Source: Lentisphaerota bacterium
GTDB taxonomy: Bacteria > Verrucomicrobiota > Lentisphaeria > Victivallales > Victivallaceae
Direction of reading: 5' to 3'
Assembly (NCBI GenBank): GCA_015061805.1
Contig: SUVV01000014.1
Location: 11,342-73,294 of the forward strand
Length of the DNA stretch: 61,953 bases
Part shown: in pieces, positions 47,857-56,168 of the stretch
Layout: each line of letters starts with the position of its first letter
How positions within the stretch are numbered: position 1 is the stretch's first letter
Notes under the pieces: model-generated
Told to the model about the DNA's origin: nothing
Database searches by the model: none
Seen by the model: only the letters and a program-made list of their open reading frames with translations
Program-made: the position numbers and the translations under genes

Positions 47857-48741
47857 TCAAACCTCGATTTTGGTTATTTTACGAATCCACAGGAAGCCTG
47901 CGATATCCATTAAAACTACTGCGATAAGAGAGATCAATCCGATCGGAGTCGAGAAAAATGTCCGTATCAGATGCGGGCTCACATGATACATACCCAACAG
48001 CAGCAGAAACGGCATCAAGCCGATCATGATCGCCTGCATTCTGCCCATGGCGGTCAATGCCCGGACTTTCTGGGCGATGCGTACCCGTTCGCGGATGAGT
48101 GCCGCTACGCGTGAGAGGGTGCTGGTGAGTTCACCGCCGGTCTTTCTTGCGGTTGAAATCGCCACGGCAACGAGTTCAAAGTCTTCTGATTCAATGCGGC
48201 GCGACATATTTTCCAAAGCCTGTTCCAGAGTTACGCCGAGCCGGATCTCCTGCGTGAGCAAACGGAATTCGACCGAAAGCGGATGGATATCCTGATCCGC
48301 GACCTCTTCCAGCGCCTGATTGATACTGAAACCGGCTTTCAGCGCGCCGGAGATCATGTTGAGGGCATCTTCCAACTGGGTGCTGAACTTGTTGAGCCGG
48401 CGGATCTTGAGGTATCGCAGAATAAAACGCGGTATGGGAAAAAGTACACATGCCGAACAGAGTGATATGATCAGCAGGGTTTGAAAAGAGACCTTTTCTG
48501 CAGAAAAAGAGAGTGTCAGGATCGACAGCACCACTCCGACTGCACTGAACGCAATACTGATATCCAGTACTCGGGCCGCCGGAATCTGAATCAGGATATC
48601 GTCCAGTTCAGTGCGGGCTTCCTGCAGATATCGTTCACGGTATCTGGTCGCGATGTATATGCCGAAGTCGATGATCGCTATGGCAGCAAAAAGCACGCTG
48701 CCGAAAGCGCATACTCCCGGCCAGAAAGAACTGTTCAGCAT
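47857..48741 (-). CDS. tadB: Tad inner-membrane protein TadB
   Basis: A 294-residue T2SSF protein: an N-terminal membrane segment, a pair at about 60-95, the cytoplasmic core with LEDALNMISGALKAGFSINQALEEVA and LGVTLEQALENMSRRI, and C-terminal segments. First gene of the operon with its own promoter at 48786-48814. No tadA ATPase, cpaB or rcpA gene is in the window, so the rest of the Tad machinery must be elsewhere. Confidence 0.92.
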   Translation of the reverse strand: MLNSSFWPGVCAFGSVLFAAIAIIDFGIYIATRYRERYLQEARTELDDILIQIPAARVLDISIAFSAVGVVLSILTLSFSAEKVSFQTLLIISLCSACVLFPIPRFILRYLKIRRLNKFSTQLEDALNMISGALKAGFSINQALEEVADQDIHPLSVEFRLLTQEIRLGVTLEQALENMSRRIESEDFELVAVAISTARKTGGELTSTLSRVAALIRERVRIAQKVRALTAMGRMQAIMIGLMPFLLLLGMYHVSPHLIRTFFSTPIGLISLIAVVLMDIAGFLWIRKITKIEV

Positions 48742-48785
48742 ATTTCAAAAACTCCTGTGAAGTCAAAACACATATACTTTATTAA

Positions 48786-48814
48786 AATATATTACATAAA
48801 AGAACTTTTGACAA
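48786..48814 (-). promoter_or_regulatory. Promoter of the tadB operon
   Basis: Minus strand TTGTCA (48814-48809), 17 bases, TATATT (48791-48786). It heads tadB, tadC, DUF192, FHA, PEGA, ArnT-like and mnmA. Confidence 0.7.
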
Positions 48815-48861
48815 GCCCTTTTTGAAAAAAAATGGAGATAATCTTAAATCCCGCCGGAGGT

Positions 48862-48889
48862 TTGAAAATTCCACCGGAAGTGCTATATT
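48862..48889 (+). promoter_or_regulatory. Promoter of the FAD oxidoreductase
   Basis: TTGAAA (48862-48867), 16 bases, TATATT (48884-48889). Confidence 0.65.
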
Positions 48890-48935
48890 AGAAAGAGGTC
48901 TGGAATTGTTTCTTTAACGTGAGGAAATTGAGAAA

Positions 48936-50654
48936 ATGTCCCTTGAAAATATTCTGCACAAAGTTCAGTTTTGTGTCATCGGCGGCGGTCTTGCCGGTAT
49001 GGGGGCGGCGGTCGCCGCTGCCCGGAACGGAGTCAAAACTCTGCTGATGCACGAACGCCCCATGCCCGGCGGTAACGCTTCAAGCGAAATCCGGATGTGG
49101 GTCTGCGGCAGTCCGCAACTTCTGGAAACCGGACTTATTGAAGAACTCCGGTTGGAAAATCACTATCGTAATAACACCAACAACTATTCCGTCTGGGATA
49201 CCATCACCTATGAGATGGTCGCCATGCAGGAAAATCTCACGGTGCTTTTCAACTGCTCCTGTCTGGACGCAGTCATGGATGGAAACCGGATCGTTTCGGT
49301 GAAAGGATATCAGCAGACTACTCAAAGTTTCCATGAGGTGCAAGCGGATATTTTTGCCGACTGTTCCGGCGACAGTATCCTGGCTCCCCTGACCGGCGCG
49401 GAGATCCGTATCGGCAGAGAGACGAAGCAGGAGTTCGGAGAGTCGCTCGCTCAGGATGAAGCGGATCGCCGGACGATGGGCATGAGTTGTCTGCTTCAGG
49501 CAAGAGAGATGACCACTCCGCAGAAATTCATCCCGCCGAAGTGGGCAAATTCTTATCCGGACGAAGAAACGATCCCGGCGCGCGGTCACTCCATGGGCAA
49601 GTGTCAGAATTTCTGGTGGGTCGAACTCGGCGGTATGGAGGATTCCATCGCTGACAGCGAAACCCTCCGCGATGAATTGCTCAAAAGCATGATCGGTATT
49701 TGGGATCATATGAAAAATCACGGCGACCACGGCGTGGAAAATTTTGCCGTAGACTGGATCGGTTTTCTGCCGGGCAAACGGGAGAGCCGGCGGTTTGTCG
49801 GAGATTATATCATCAATCAGCCGGATATCACTTCCGGAAAAATTTTTCACGATGCCGTCGCTTACGGCGGATGGCCCATTGACGATCACCATCCCGGCGG
49901 TATGCTTCACCGGGGGGCTGCCAACACCTGTATCAAACTGGATAAGCCGTATACGATACCGCTTCGTTCATTGTATTCCCGCAATATCGGAAACCTGCTT
50001 TTTGCCGGCCGCAATATAAGCGCGTCTCATACGGCGTTGAGTTCAACGCGGGTGATGGCGACCTGCATGCTGCTGGGGCAGGCGGCGGGAAGCTGCGCGG
50101 CGGTCGCACTGAAAAATGGTAAAAGTGTCCGGCAGACGGCGCTGGAGGATTATGCTGAAATCCAGCAGATGCTGCTGGAGGATGACTGCACGCTGCCCGG
50201 TTTCACCCGTCAGATATCTGAAGCGGTGAAAGAGGCGGGACTTTCTGCCAGCAGTGGAGATCCCGAACCTCTGCGCAACGGCCGCGACCGGGATTATCCG
50301 GATGAATGCAATTCCTGGAGCGGCAAATGCGGCGACTGTGTGACGTATGAGTATCCGGAGGCAAAGAAATTTTCGATGATACGTCTGGTCTTTGACAGCG
50401 ATCTTGAGGAGCGCCGATTCGATCACAAGCATTTGAACGTCCCGGCAAACTATTTCCTCAATGCTCCCGGGAGAGTGGTTCCGGCAACGATCATCAAAAG
50501 TTTTGCCATCATTGCTGACGGTAAAGAGATCGTGAAAATATCGGATAACCACCAGCGTCTGGTGCGGATCAAATTGCCGTTCCGCGCCAAACGGATCGAA
50601 TTCCGTCCGTTGGACAGCGAAGCGAAAAAACTCTTCGCGTTTGAAGTCCGTTAA
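48936..50654 (+). CDS. FAD-dependent oxidoreductase
   Basis: A 572-residue flavoprotein. The N-terminal dinucleotide fold has VIGGGLAGMGAAVAAARNG (residues about 12-32) and PGGNASSEIR; later come IFADCSGDSILAPLTGAEIRIGRE and NIGNLLFAGRNISASH..GQAAG, typical for FAD-dependent oxidoreductases that are very numerous in Lentisphaerae. The last 130 residues form a beta-sandwich-like tail. No signal peptide. The substrate is unknown; position among glycan genes suggests sugar or sulfated-glycan oxidation, an inference. Confidence 0.85.
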   Translation: MSLENILHKVQFCVIGGGLAGMGAAVAAARNGVKTLLMHERPMPGGNASSEIRMWVCGSPQLLETGLIEELRLENHYRNNTNNYSVWDTITYEMVAMQENLTVLFNCSCLDAVMDGNRIVSVKGYQQTTQSFHEVQADIFADCSGDSILAPLTGAEIRIGRETKQEFGESLAQDEADRRTMGMSCLLQAREMTTPQKFIPPKWANSYPDEETIPARGHSMGKCQNFWWVELGGMEDSIADSETLRDELLKSMIGIWDHMKNHGDHGVENFAVDWIGFLPGKRESRRFVGDYIINQPDITSGKIFHDAVAYGGWPIDDHHPGGMLHRGAANTCIKLDKPYTIPLRSLYSRNIGNLLFAGRNISASHTALSSTRVMATCMLLGQAAGSCAAVALKNGKSVRQTALEDYAEIQQMLLEDDCTLPGFTRQISEAVKEAGLSASSGDPEPLRNGRDRDYPDECNSWSGKCGDCVTYEYPEAKKFSMIRLVFDSDLEERRFDHKHLNVPANYFLNAPGRVVPATIIKSFAIIADGKEIVKISDNHQRLVRIKLPFRAKRIEFRPLDSEAKKLFAFEVR

Positions 50655-50672
50655 GGATAAATTTATAGTCTT

Positions 50673-50723
50673 GCCGCGACAGTCCGCCGTCGCCAAAGGC
50701 TATGGCGTGACAAGCGGAGCGGC
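50673..50723. repeat. GCGACA/GGAGC box with 27-bp insertion
   Basis: GCCGCGACA...CAAGCGGAGCGGC with CCGCCGTCGCCAAAGGCTA plus TGGCG between the halves. The insert resembles the reverse complement of the sequence upstream of the GIY-YIG remnant (58471-58495). The 42-bp 3' part recurs exactly at 50881-50922. Confidence 0.65.
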
Positions 50724-50729
50724 ATTTGT

Positions 50730-50865
50730 GTTGGTTTGCGCATGCAAACCAACGTGAAGAGCAGGATAAATCCTGCGTGAAGCATTGCTTCGCAATGTGA
50801 AGCGTTTGCCTTTGGCAAACATGAAGCGCTCACTTCGCAAGTTCGGATATGATAAATTTATGTTT
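50730..50865. repeat. Mini-hairpin array, copy 3 (best preserved)
   Basis: Four different perfect hairpins: 10-bp stem with GCAT loop (50730-50753), GCAGGAT-AA-ATCCTGC (50761-50776), CATTGC-TTC-GCAATG (50783-50797), GTTTGCC-TTT-GGCAAAC (50804-50820), each followed by GTGAAG or ATGAAG, then a decayed CGCTCACTTCGC unit and a GATAAATTTAT tail. Confidence 0.85.
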
Positions 50866-51009
50866 CCTGTTTTGCGACCATCCGCCGTCGCCAAAGGCTA
50901 TGGCGTGACAAGCGGAGCGGCACTATATTTCACTTTTTTCGAAACGCTCTGTTCCCATTCTGAGGAGATAATATTTTTCAATAACTACTTTAGCATTGAA
51001 GTAAGTCTT

Positions 51010-51118
51010 GCCGCGACATCGGAGCGGCAACGTACTTCCGCTTTTTTCGAAAAAGGGTGGGGTGTGGGGAGGGGAAAAACCTTTTTTCTCGTGAAAAAAG
51101 GTTTTTCCCCTCCCCACA
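51010..51118. repeat. Composite palindromic repeat, copy 3
   Basis: Box GCCGCGACATCGGAGCGGC (51010-51028), the CCGC-T-run-GAAAAAGGG stretch, then a perfect 26-bp stem (51063-51088 with 51093-51118) and TCGT loop. It lies just after the DUF4838 gene stop and may end its transcript. Confidence 0.85.
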
Positions 51119-51131
51119 ATTCTCCCCCCGA

Positions 51132-53942
51132 TTATTTTTCCGGCGGAGTGTAGTTCACCATGTTTTCGATGATGCCGATGGTTCCTCTGATCTGCGCCAT
51201 GATGAAGATCTTTCCTTTGCCGAAGCGGCGGGCGATAACGGATGCTCCCTGCTTATTGTTTTTGGTCAACTGGGTCATGAGCACCGTCCATTTTTCCGGG
51301 TACTTCGGTATGAATGTGACCGTACCGCAACTTTTGTAATAGCGGTTGAGGTCGTGTCCGGATTTGGCGAATTCCGGATCGATAAAGGTCGGTTTGCGGA
51401 TTTTGTGGCTGTTTTCTTTGCTGACGACGGCAAACGTCTTGTCGCCGAAGTCTTTACCCAGCATTCCGAGCCAATGGTAACTGCGGAAAACCAGCGTGGC
51501 TCCATTCTTGACCGCCGGGGCGATCTTGGTCTGCCAGAAATCCTTTTTGAAGTAGGTGCGGTATGGTTCGATATAGATGAGTTTGACATCGCTGTAATCG
51601 ATTTCCCAAGCGGCCTTTTCTCCGGCGGCAGTCTGGCAGTTCCAGCCGTTTTCGAGGAAAAATTTGCGGTGGGGATCCATGCTTTGCGGATATTGCGCTC
51701 CGGAGATCCAGACCAGTTTTTTCACCTCTTTGGCCTTCTTGCTGAAAACTACCGTTCCGGCGGCGGTGATGTCCATGTGCGACGGAGTGGGGAAGCCGAC
51801 AGCGACCGGCTTGCCGTTGCGGATGATCATGAACTGCCAGGTGAGATCTTTGCGGAATTTGCCGAGAGAAGCAAAGGGCAGATGGATTTTGGCGATCCAG
51901 CGGTCATCTTTGCAAACGACTTCACTTGACCATTCGGGATTCCACGCCGGGTCATTGCCCATGGCATCGTAACGGTTGTTTCCGGCGGTGACGACCATGT
52001 GGCGGAAAGGTTCACCATCGCCGGGGTCGATCATCATTTCCAGATTGGCGTCTTTCCAGACCCCCTGATCACGTTCGGTGGAGGATTTGCGGATATTTTT
52101 CATATCCGGTTCCAGGCATTCGGCGAGGATGTTCACTCCTTTGTCATCCCAGTACATTTTGACCGTGGTCGGATTGGGTTTGATCGCGGGGTTTTTGGAT
52201 TTGAGCGGCAGAGCGAGAGCCTTGTCGAAACTTCCGTTTGCAGGCATGTAGGGCGGGGTTACGATGGTGCGGTTGCCGGAGATATTGAAATATTCTTCCC
52301 ATTTCTGGAAAATTTTATCGTCAATATCGATATCTTCCATGCGGCGTTTGTCGCTTTTGCCGATGGCGGCTTTGGCTTTGTTGATCAGCGAACGGCAGAG
52401 TTTGATGCGCTTGGCGTTGAAGAGCAGCTGGGCGGAACCGAGCGGTTTGCGTCCGAAGTAGGTCGGATGGCCCTTCTGATTTACCCATGCTTTGCCCAAT
52501 TCCTGGAAATACTGCACCATGAAAGGCGCGGCTTTGGCACCGTAGACCGTCCGGCAGAAATCCTTGATCATTTCGTCCACATCAGCATCGGCATTCCATG
52601 CCATATTTGCCCAGATCCAGTTGGCAAGACGGTTGATTTGCGGAGTGAGTTCGTGTCGGGCAAGCCCTTTGCCGTAGAATACGCTCATTTCAGTTTTGAG
52701 CCGGACGGCTTTGAGGTCGCGGTAGACCCGCAGCGCATCCGCGGTGGCGTACCAGTTGGGCAGAAGTGTCGAAGGTGAGAAAATGTCAAATTCGTAACCG
52801 TAGATGGCGAAAGGAGCTTTCGCCTGCCACTTTTTTATCTCCTCCATGCTCCGGACGTTGATTTTGCATTTTGGATCATTGAGTTTGTGGGCATAACAGC
52901 GGTTGTAGTGGCAGTATTCGACATATTCCAGACCTTTGACTTCGGTCTTGGGGATGGCACGGTATTCCTGATAGGCGATACCGGCAAATTTGAGTTTCGG
53001 GAATTCTTTTTTCAGTTCGGTGATCAACTGATAATAGTAGTCGTACCAGCGGCTGGAACGGTCAGGGTTGACGGTGCATTTTTCACATTCGCAGCGCAGG
53101 GTGATGTCGCCGGGGAAGAGGTTGAGGAGTTCCAGATTGCCTTTTTTGACCAATTTTGAAACATTTTCGACGACCTGTCTGGTGAATTCCGGATTTGACC
53201 AGCAGCCGACATAGCCTGCCATGTCCCGGCGGCCGCCGATGAGAGAAAAGAGTTCCGGATTGGTTTTGAAAACCTTCTTGCGGTTGTAGACCACCACCCG
53301 ATGACCGCCGCCGATACGGATGAAACCGGCCTTGTCCCGGATCGATGTCGTCCGGGAATCTCCGTTGAGGAAGTTGCGCGCCATCCAGATTTCAGTCGGG
53401 ACGTGGCGGTGCCAGTGGCATGGACTCATGGCACGGATTTTGAATGACGGAGTGAAGTTTATTGCAAGTTTTGCCGGGATATTGTATTTTTTCTTCGGAG
53501 TGATGAATTCACCGTCATCTCCCGGCCAGAGCCAGCGGACGCCGAGTTGTTTCTGCAAAAAGGTGTATACTGCGTAAAGCACTGAACGGTCATTGTTTCC
53601 GGCAAGATAAAGGTCGTTGCCTCTGGCGTAGACGGCGATGGTATCGATCGCTTCGGCGTCGGGAAGTTTGAACTCTTTTTGAAGTTTGGCGATCTCCGGA
53701 GATGATGCCGGGGTACCGAGGATGATGTTGAATTGTGCCTGCTTGTTTTTCTGAACAGCAAAGGCGGCCCCTGAAACTTTTTTCAAGGTGTCTGCCAATT
53801 CGGAAGAGGCATAATCGATCACGGAATGGGATTTTTCCGGGACGATGATCTTCCAGTCGGTTTTGCCGTTTTCAAACAGCGGAGCAGCGGAGGCGAGCAG
53901 AGTGAACGATGCCGCCAGCAGCAGAGAAAACCATTTTTTCAT
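51132..53942 (-). CDS. Secreted DUF4838 protein with CBM9-like domain
   Basis: A 936-residue protein with a signal peptide (MKKWFSLLLAASFTLLASA). Residues about 30-130 resemble the N-terminal alpha-glucuronidase/GH20b-like domain (DYASSELADTLKKVSG). Then the DUF4838 region (about 190-480) with YVGCWSNPEF, FPGDITLRCECEKC and EYCHYNRCYAHKL. Residues about 590-730 resemble a family 9 carbohydrate-binding module (WKDANLEMMIDPGDG). The last 190 residues resemble a Rossmann or amidase-like fold, with a THUA-like layout. DUF4838 proteins are common in glycan-degrading PVC and Bacteroidota; the activity is undefined. Confidence 0.82.
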   Translation of the reverse strand: MKKWFSLLLAASFTLLASAAPLFENGKTDWKIIVPEKSHSVIDYASSELADTLKKVSGAAFAVQKNKQAQFNIILGTPASSPEIAKLQKEFKLPDAEAIDTIAVYARGNDLYLAGNNDRSVLYAVYTFLQKQLGVRWLWPGDDGEFITPKKKYNIPAKLAINFTPSFKIRAMSPCHWHRHVPTEIWMARNFLNGDSRTTSIRDKAGFIRIGGGHRVVVYNRKKVFKTNPELFSLIGGRRDMAGYVGCWSNPEFTRQVVENVSKLVKKGNLELLNLFPGDITLRCECEKCTVNPDRSSRWYDYYYQLITELKKEFPKLKFAGIAYQEYRAIPKTEVKGLEYVEYCHYNRCYAHKLNDPKCKINVRSMEEIKKWQAKAPFAIYGYEFDIFSPSTLLPNWYATADALRVYRDLKAVRLKTEMSVFYGKGLARHELTPQINRLANWIWANMAWNADADVDEMIKDFCRTVYGAKAAPFMVQYFQELGKAWVNQKGHPTYFGRKPLGSAQLLFNAKRIKLCRSLINKAKAAIGKSDKRRMEDIDIDDKIFQKWEEYFNISGNRTIVTPPYMPANGSFDKALALPLKSKNPAIKPNPTTVKMYWDDKGVNILAECLEPDMKNIRKSSTERDQGVWKDANLEMMIDPGDGEPFRHMVVTAGNNRYDAMGNDPAWNPEWSSEVVCKDDRWIAKIHLPFASLGKFRKDLTWQFMIIRNGKPVAVGFPTPSHMDITAAGTVVFSKKAKEVKKLVWISGAQYPQSMDPHRKFFLENGWNCQTAAGEKAAWEIDYSDVKLIYIEPYRTYFKKDFWQTKIAPAVKNGATLVFRSYHWLGMLGKDFGDKTFAVVSKENSHKIRKPTFIDPEFAKSGHDLNRYYKSCGTVTFIPKYPEKWTVLMTQLTKNNKQGASVIARRFGKGKIFIMAQIRGTIGIIENMVNYTPPEK

Positions 53943-54071
53943 TTTTTTTGTTCCTTTATAGACGGGTTTGGGTTTGTAAATAGCACTTTTTTATACTGTA
54001 ACACCGGATTTTATTTTTTTCAAGTTTGTTTGCGGTTTGAGGCTTTTTTTTGACAAAAAACGTTTCTGTTG

Positions 54072-54100
54072 TTGCAATTTTCAAATTTGACGGCTATATT
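54072..54100 (+). promoter_or_regulatory. Promoter of the GH109-like gene
   Basis: TTGCAA (54072-54077), 17 bases, TATATT (54095-54100). Confidence 0.7.
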
Positions 54101-54147
54101 AAGGGGTGAATATATGCAACATCTAATTGAATGTATGAGGTTTTTCT

Positions 54148-55389
54148 ATGGAAAAGGTTGTGAAACTTGGTATAATCGGTCTTGGCGCACGCGCAGAAAC
54201 TCTGCTGGCGACTCTCAATGAACTGCGCAACAGCGATATTGAAGTCACTGCGATTTGCGATGTTCTGCAGGAACGGATCGATAAGATCCTCGGTATTCTT
54301 GCTTCCCGCAATGCACCCAAGCCGGAAACTTATACCGATTACCGCCAGCTTATCGCTTCCGGAAATGTTGATGCGGTTCTGGTTCCGACCTCCTGGAACT
54401 CCCACCTCAAGATCGCCGAAGAAGCCATGGCTCACGGCAAATATGTCGGTATCGAAGTCGGCGGCGCCGCCAGCGTTGACGAATTGTGGCACCTGGTTCA
54501 CGCCGCTGAATCCACCGGCGTTTCCTGTATGATGCTGGAGAACTGCTGCTACGGTCGTAACGAACTTATGGCGCTCAACTTCGTCCGCAAAGGCATGTTC
54601 GGTGAACTCATCCACTGCTCCTGCGGTTATGAACATGATTTGAGCGAAATGGCACGTCTGGACAATCGCGCGGAACGTGAAGTTCACAACTTCCGCCGTT
54701 GCGGCGACCTCTATCCCACTCACGGTATCGGTCCCATTGCCAAGATCCTCCGCATCAACCGCGGCAACCGTTTCGTTTCTCTGACCAGTACTGCCAGCAA
54801 GGGCAGGGGCTTCATGCTGGAGGCCGAACGCTGCGGCAGAGGTCAGGTCTTCTACAATCAGGGCGACATCGTTACCACCGTTATCAAATGCGCCAACGGT
54901 GAAACCATCACCATGACTCACGGTGTTTCTCTGCCCCGTCCTTACTCCCGCGACTGCCGCGTGCAGGGTACCAAGGGTATCTGGCTCGAAGATGCCAAGG
55001 GTATCTATATCGAAGGAATCAGCCCCAAATATGAAAAACTCGACGTCGCCGGCAACCCCTACACCACTCACGCCTGGACTCCCATCGCTGACATGTATGA
55101 GGAATATGACCACCCGATCTGGAAAAAATTCCGCGACGATATCGTCGGCGGTCATGGCGGTATGGATGCCCTGACTCTTCAGGCTTTCTGCGAAGCCGTC
55201 CGTAACCGCAGCACTCCGCCGATCGACGTCTACGATTGCGCGGCGTGGATGTGTCTGACCTGCCTTTCCGAACAGTCCATCGCTTGCGGCAGTATGCCGA
55301 TTCCGATTCCGGACTTCACCAACGGCAAGTGGATCTACGAAGATGTCGTTACCACCGGCAAGTGGTCTCTTGACGAAGTTTACGAATGA
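54148..55389 (+). CDS. Gfo/Idh/MocA oxidoreductase, GH109-like
   Basis: A 413-residue NAD(P)-binding protein: GIIGLGARAETLL (about 8-20) is the dinucleotide motif, VGIEVGGAASVDE replaces the usual EKP, and CMMLENCCYGRNELMALNFV, MFGELIHCSCGYEHDL and DLYPTHGIGPIAKILRINRG are the lines shared with family GH109, whose members cleave alpha-N-acetylgalactosamine by an NAD-dependent redox mechanism. Unlike many GH109 enzymes it has no Tat signal, so it should act in the cytoplasm. Together with the GH92-type gene it suggests use of host mucin or N-glycans. The substrate is inferred. Confidence 0.85.
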   Translation: MEKVVKLGIIGLGARAETLLATLNELRNSDIEVTAICDVLQERIDKILGILASRNAPKPETYTDYRQLIASGNVDAVLVPTSWNSHLKIAEEAMAHGKYVGIEVGGAASVDELWHLVHAAESTGVSCMMLENCCYGRNELMALNFVRKGMFGELIHCSCGYEHDLSEMARLDNRAEREVHNFRRCGDLYPTHGIGPIAKILRINRGNRFVSLTSTASKGRGFMLEAERCGRGQVFYNQGDIVTTVIKCANGETITMTHGVSLPRPYSRDCRVQGTKGIWLEDAKGIYIEGISPKYEKLDVAGNPYTTHAWTPIADMYEEYDHPIWKKFRDDIVGGHGGMDALTLQAFCEAVRNRSTPPIDVYDCAAWMCLTCLSEQSIACGSMPIPIPDFTNGKWIYEDVVTTGKWSLDEVYE

Positions 55390-55392
55390 TCG

Positions 55393-55421
55393 TTACCCTC
55401 TTTGGTGAGGAATGATATATT
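55393..55421 (+). promoter_or_regulatory. Possible promoter of the coiled-coil protein gene
   Basis: TTACCC (55393-55398), 17 bases, TATATT (55416-55421). The -35 box is weak. Confidence 0.45.
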
Positions 55422-55469
55422 GTTTGCAGATGTTTTGATTTTTTTGACCAACAGATGAAAGGATAGATT

Positions 55470-56102
55470 ATGCGTTTTTTGACGGTATTGACTTTAATCG
55501 TTATCGGTGTGGCTGTCAGTGCGCAGCAAGCGAAAAAACTTCCGTACGTCGCCGGTTTTACCGATGTGCAGGTGATGTCAGTTGATCAGCGCGGAATTCA
55601 GATCATGCACAGCGAAGGTTTGTGCTATCTCAATCCGGATGACCTCAGCGATGCTGACAAGAAAAATCTCGCCGAAGAACTCCAGTTGCTCGAAATCCGC
55701 AAAGCTGAATATCAGAAACTTCTCGAGGCACAGAAAAAACAGCAGGCCGCTGATGCCAAAAAAGCAAAAGTTGATCTCGCCGCCCAGACCAAAGTCCAGG
55801 TGAATGAGATCAATGCCATGCTCAAAGAGTTCAAAAAATATAATGTCTACAAAATGCTCGGCGCTTTGGAGAAAAAATTCGGCGTTGAACAGAACCGCAA
55901 CATGGGGCTCAACGGCAGATTCCGCGCCGTGAAAAGCCATCTCGATCGCAACTATCCGCTTGCAAAAAACCGTAACGCGCTGATCAGGTTGATCGAATCC
56001 AAGAAAAAAGAGGTGGAAAAAAAATTGCGGACTGCCGCAAAAAAACGCGCCGCTGAAAAGAAAGCTAAAGAAGAGGCCGCCAAGAAGGCAAAGCAGCAGT
56101 AA
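55470..56102 (+). CDS. Secreted coiled-coil protein
   Basis: A 210-residue protein with a signal peptide (MRFLTVLTLIVIGVAVSA). A short beta part (about 25-55, VAGFTDVQVMSVDQRGIQIMH) is followed by long charged helices (about 62-110 and 120-205) rich in Lys, Ala and Glu, ending AAKKAKQQ. The first part resembles a small SH3-like fold found before coiled coils in Lentisphaerae envelope proteins. Function unknown; probably periplasmic. Confidence 0.75.
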   Translation: MRFLTVLTLIVIGVAVSAQQAKKLPYVAGFTDVQVMSVDQRGIQIMHSEGLCYLNPDDLSDADKKNLAEELQLLEIRKAEYQKLLEAQKKQQAADAKKAKVDLAAQTKVQVNEINAMLKEFKKYNVYKMLGALEKKFGVEQNRNMGLNGRFRAVKSHLDRNYPLAKNRNALIRLIESKKKEVEKKLRTAAKKRAAEKKAKEEAAKKAKQQ

Positions 56103-56120
56103 TTGTCAAAAATTCTCTTG

Positions 56121-56150
56121 CCTCTGAAACTTTTCAGAGGCGATTTTTTT
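56121..56150 (+). terminator. Hairpin terminator
   Basis: CCTCTGAAA and TTTCAGAGG around a CT loop, then CGATTTTTTT. It lies before the GH92-type gene and rules out an upstream start for that gene. Confidence 0.85.
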
Positions 56151-56168
56151 ATCAGGAAATGTTTTATA

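Larger units (their letters stand above)
50655..51131. other. Repeat-filled intergenic region
   Basis: No gene seen. It holds two copies of a 42-bp sequence (50683-50724 and 50881-50922), each ending a GCGACA/GGAGC-type box, the best mini-hairpin array (50730-50865) and composite repeat copy 3 (51010-51118), between convergent genes. Confidence 0.75.

Noticed and set aside
50730..50865. Possible CRISPR array
   Set aside because: The repeated part is only about 6 bases and the palindromes between differ in length; no cas genes are near.
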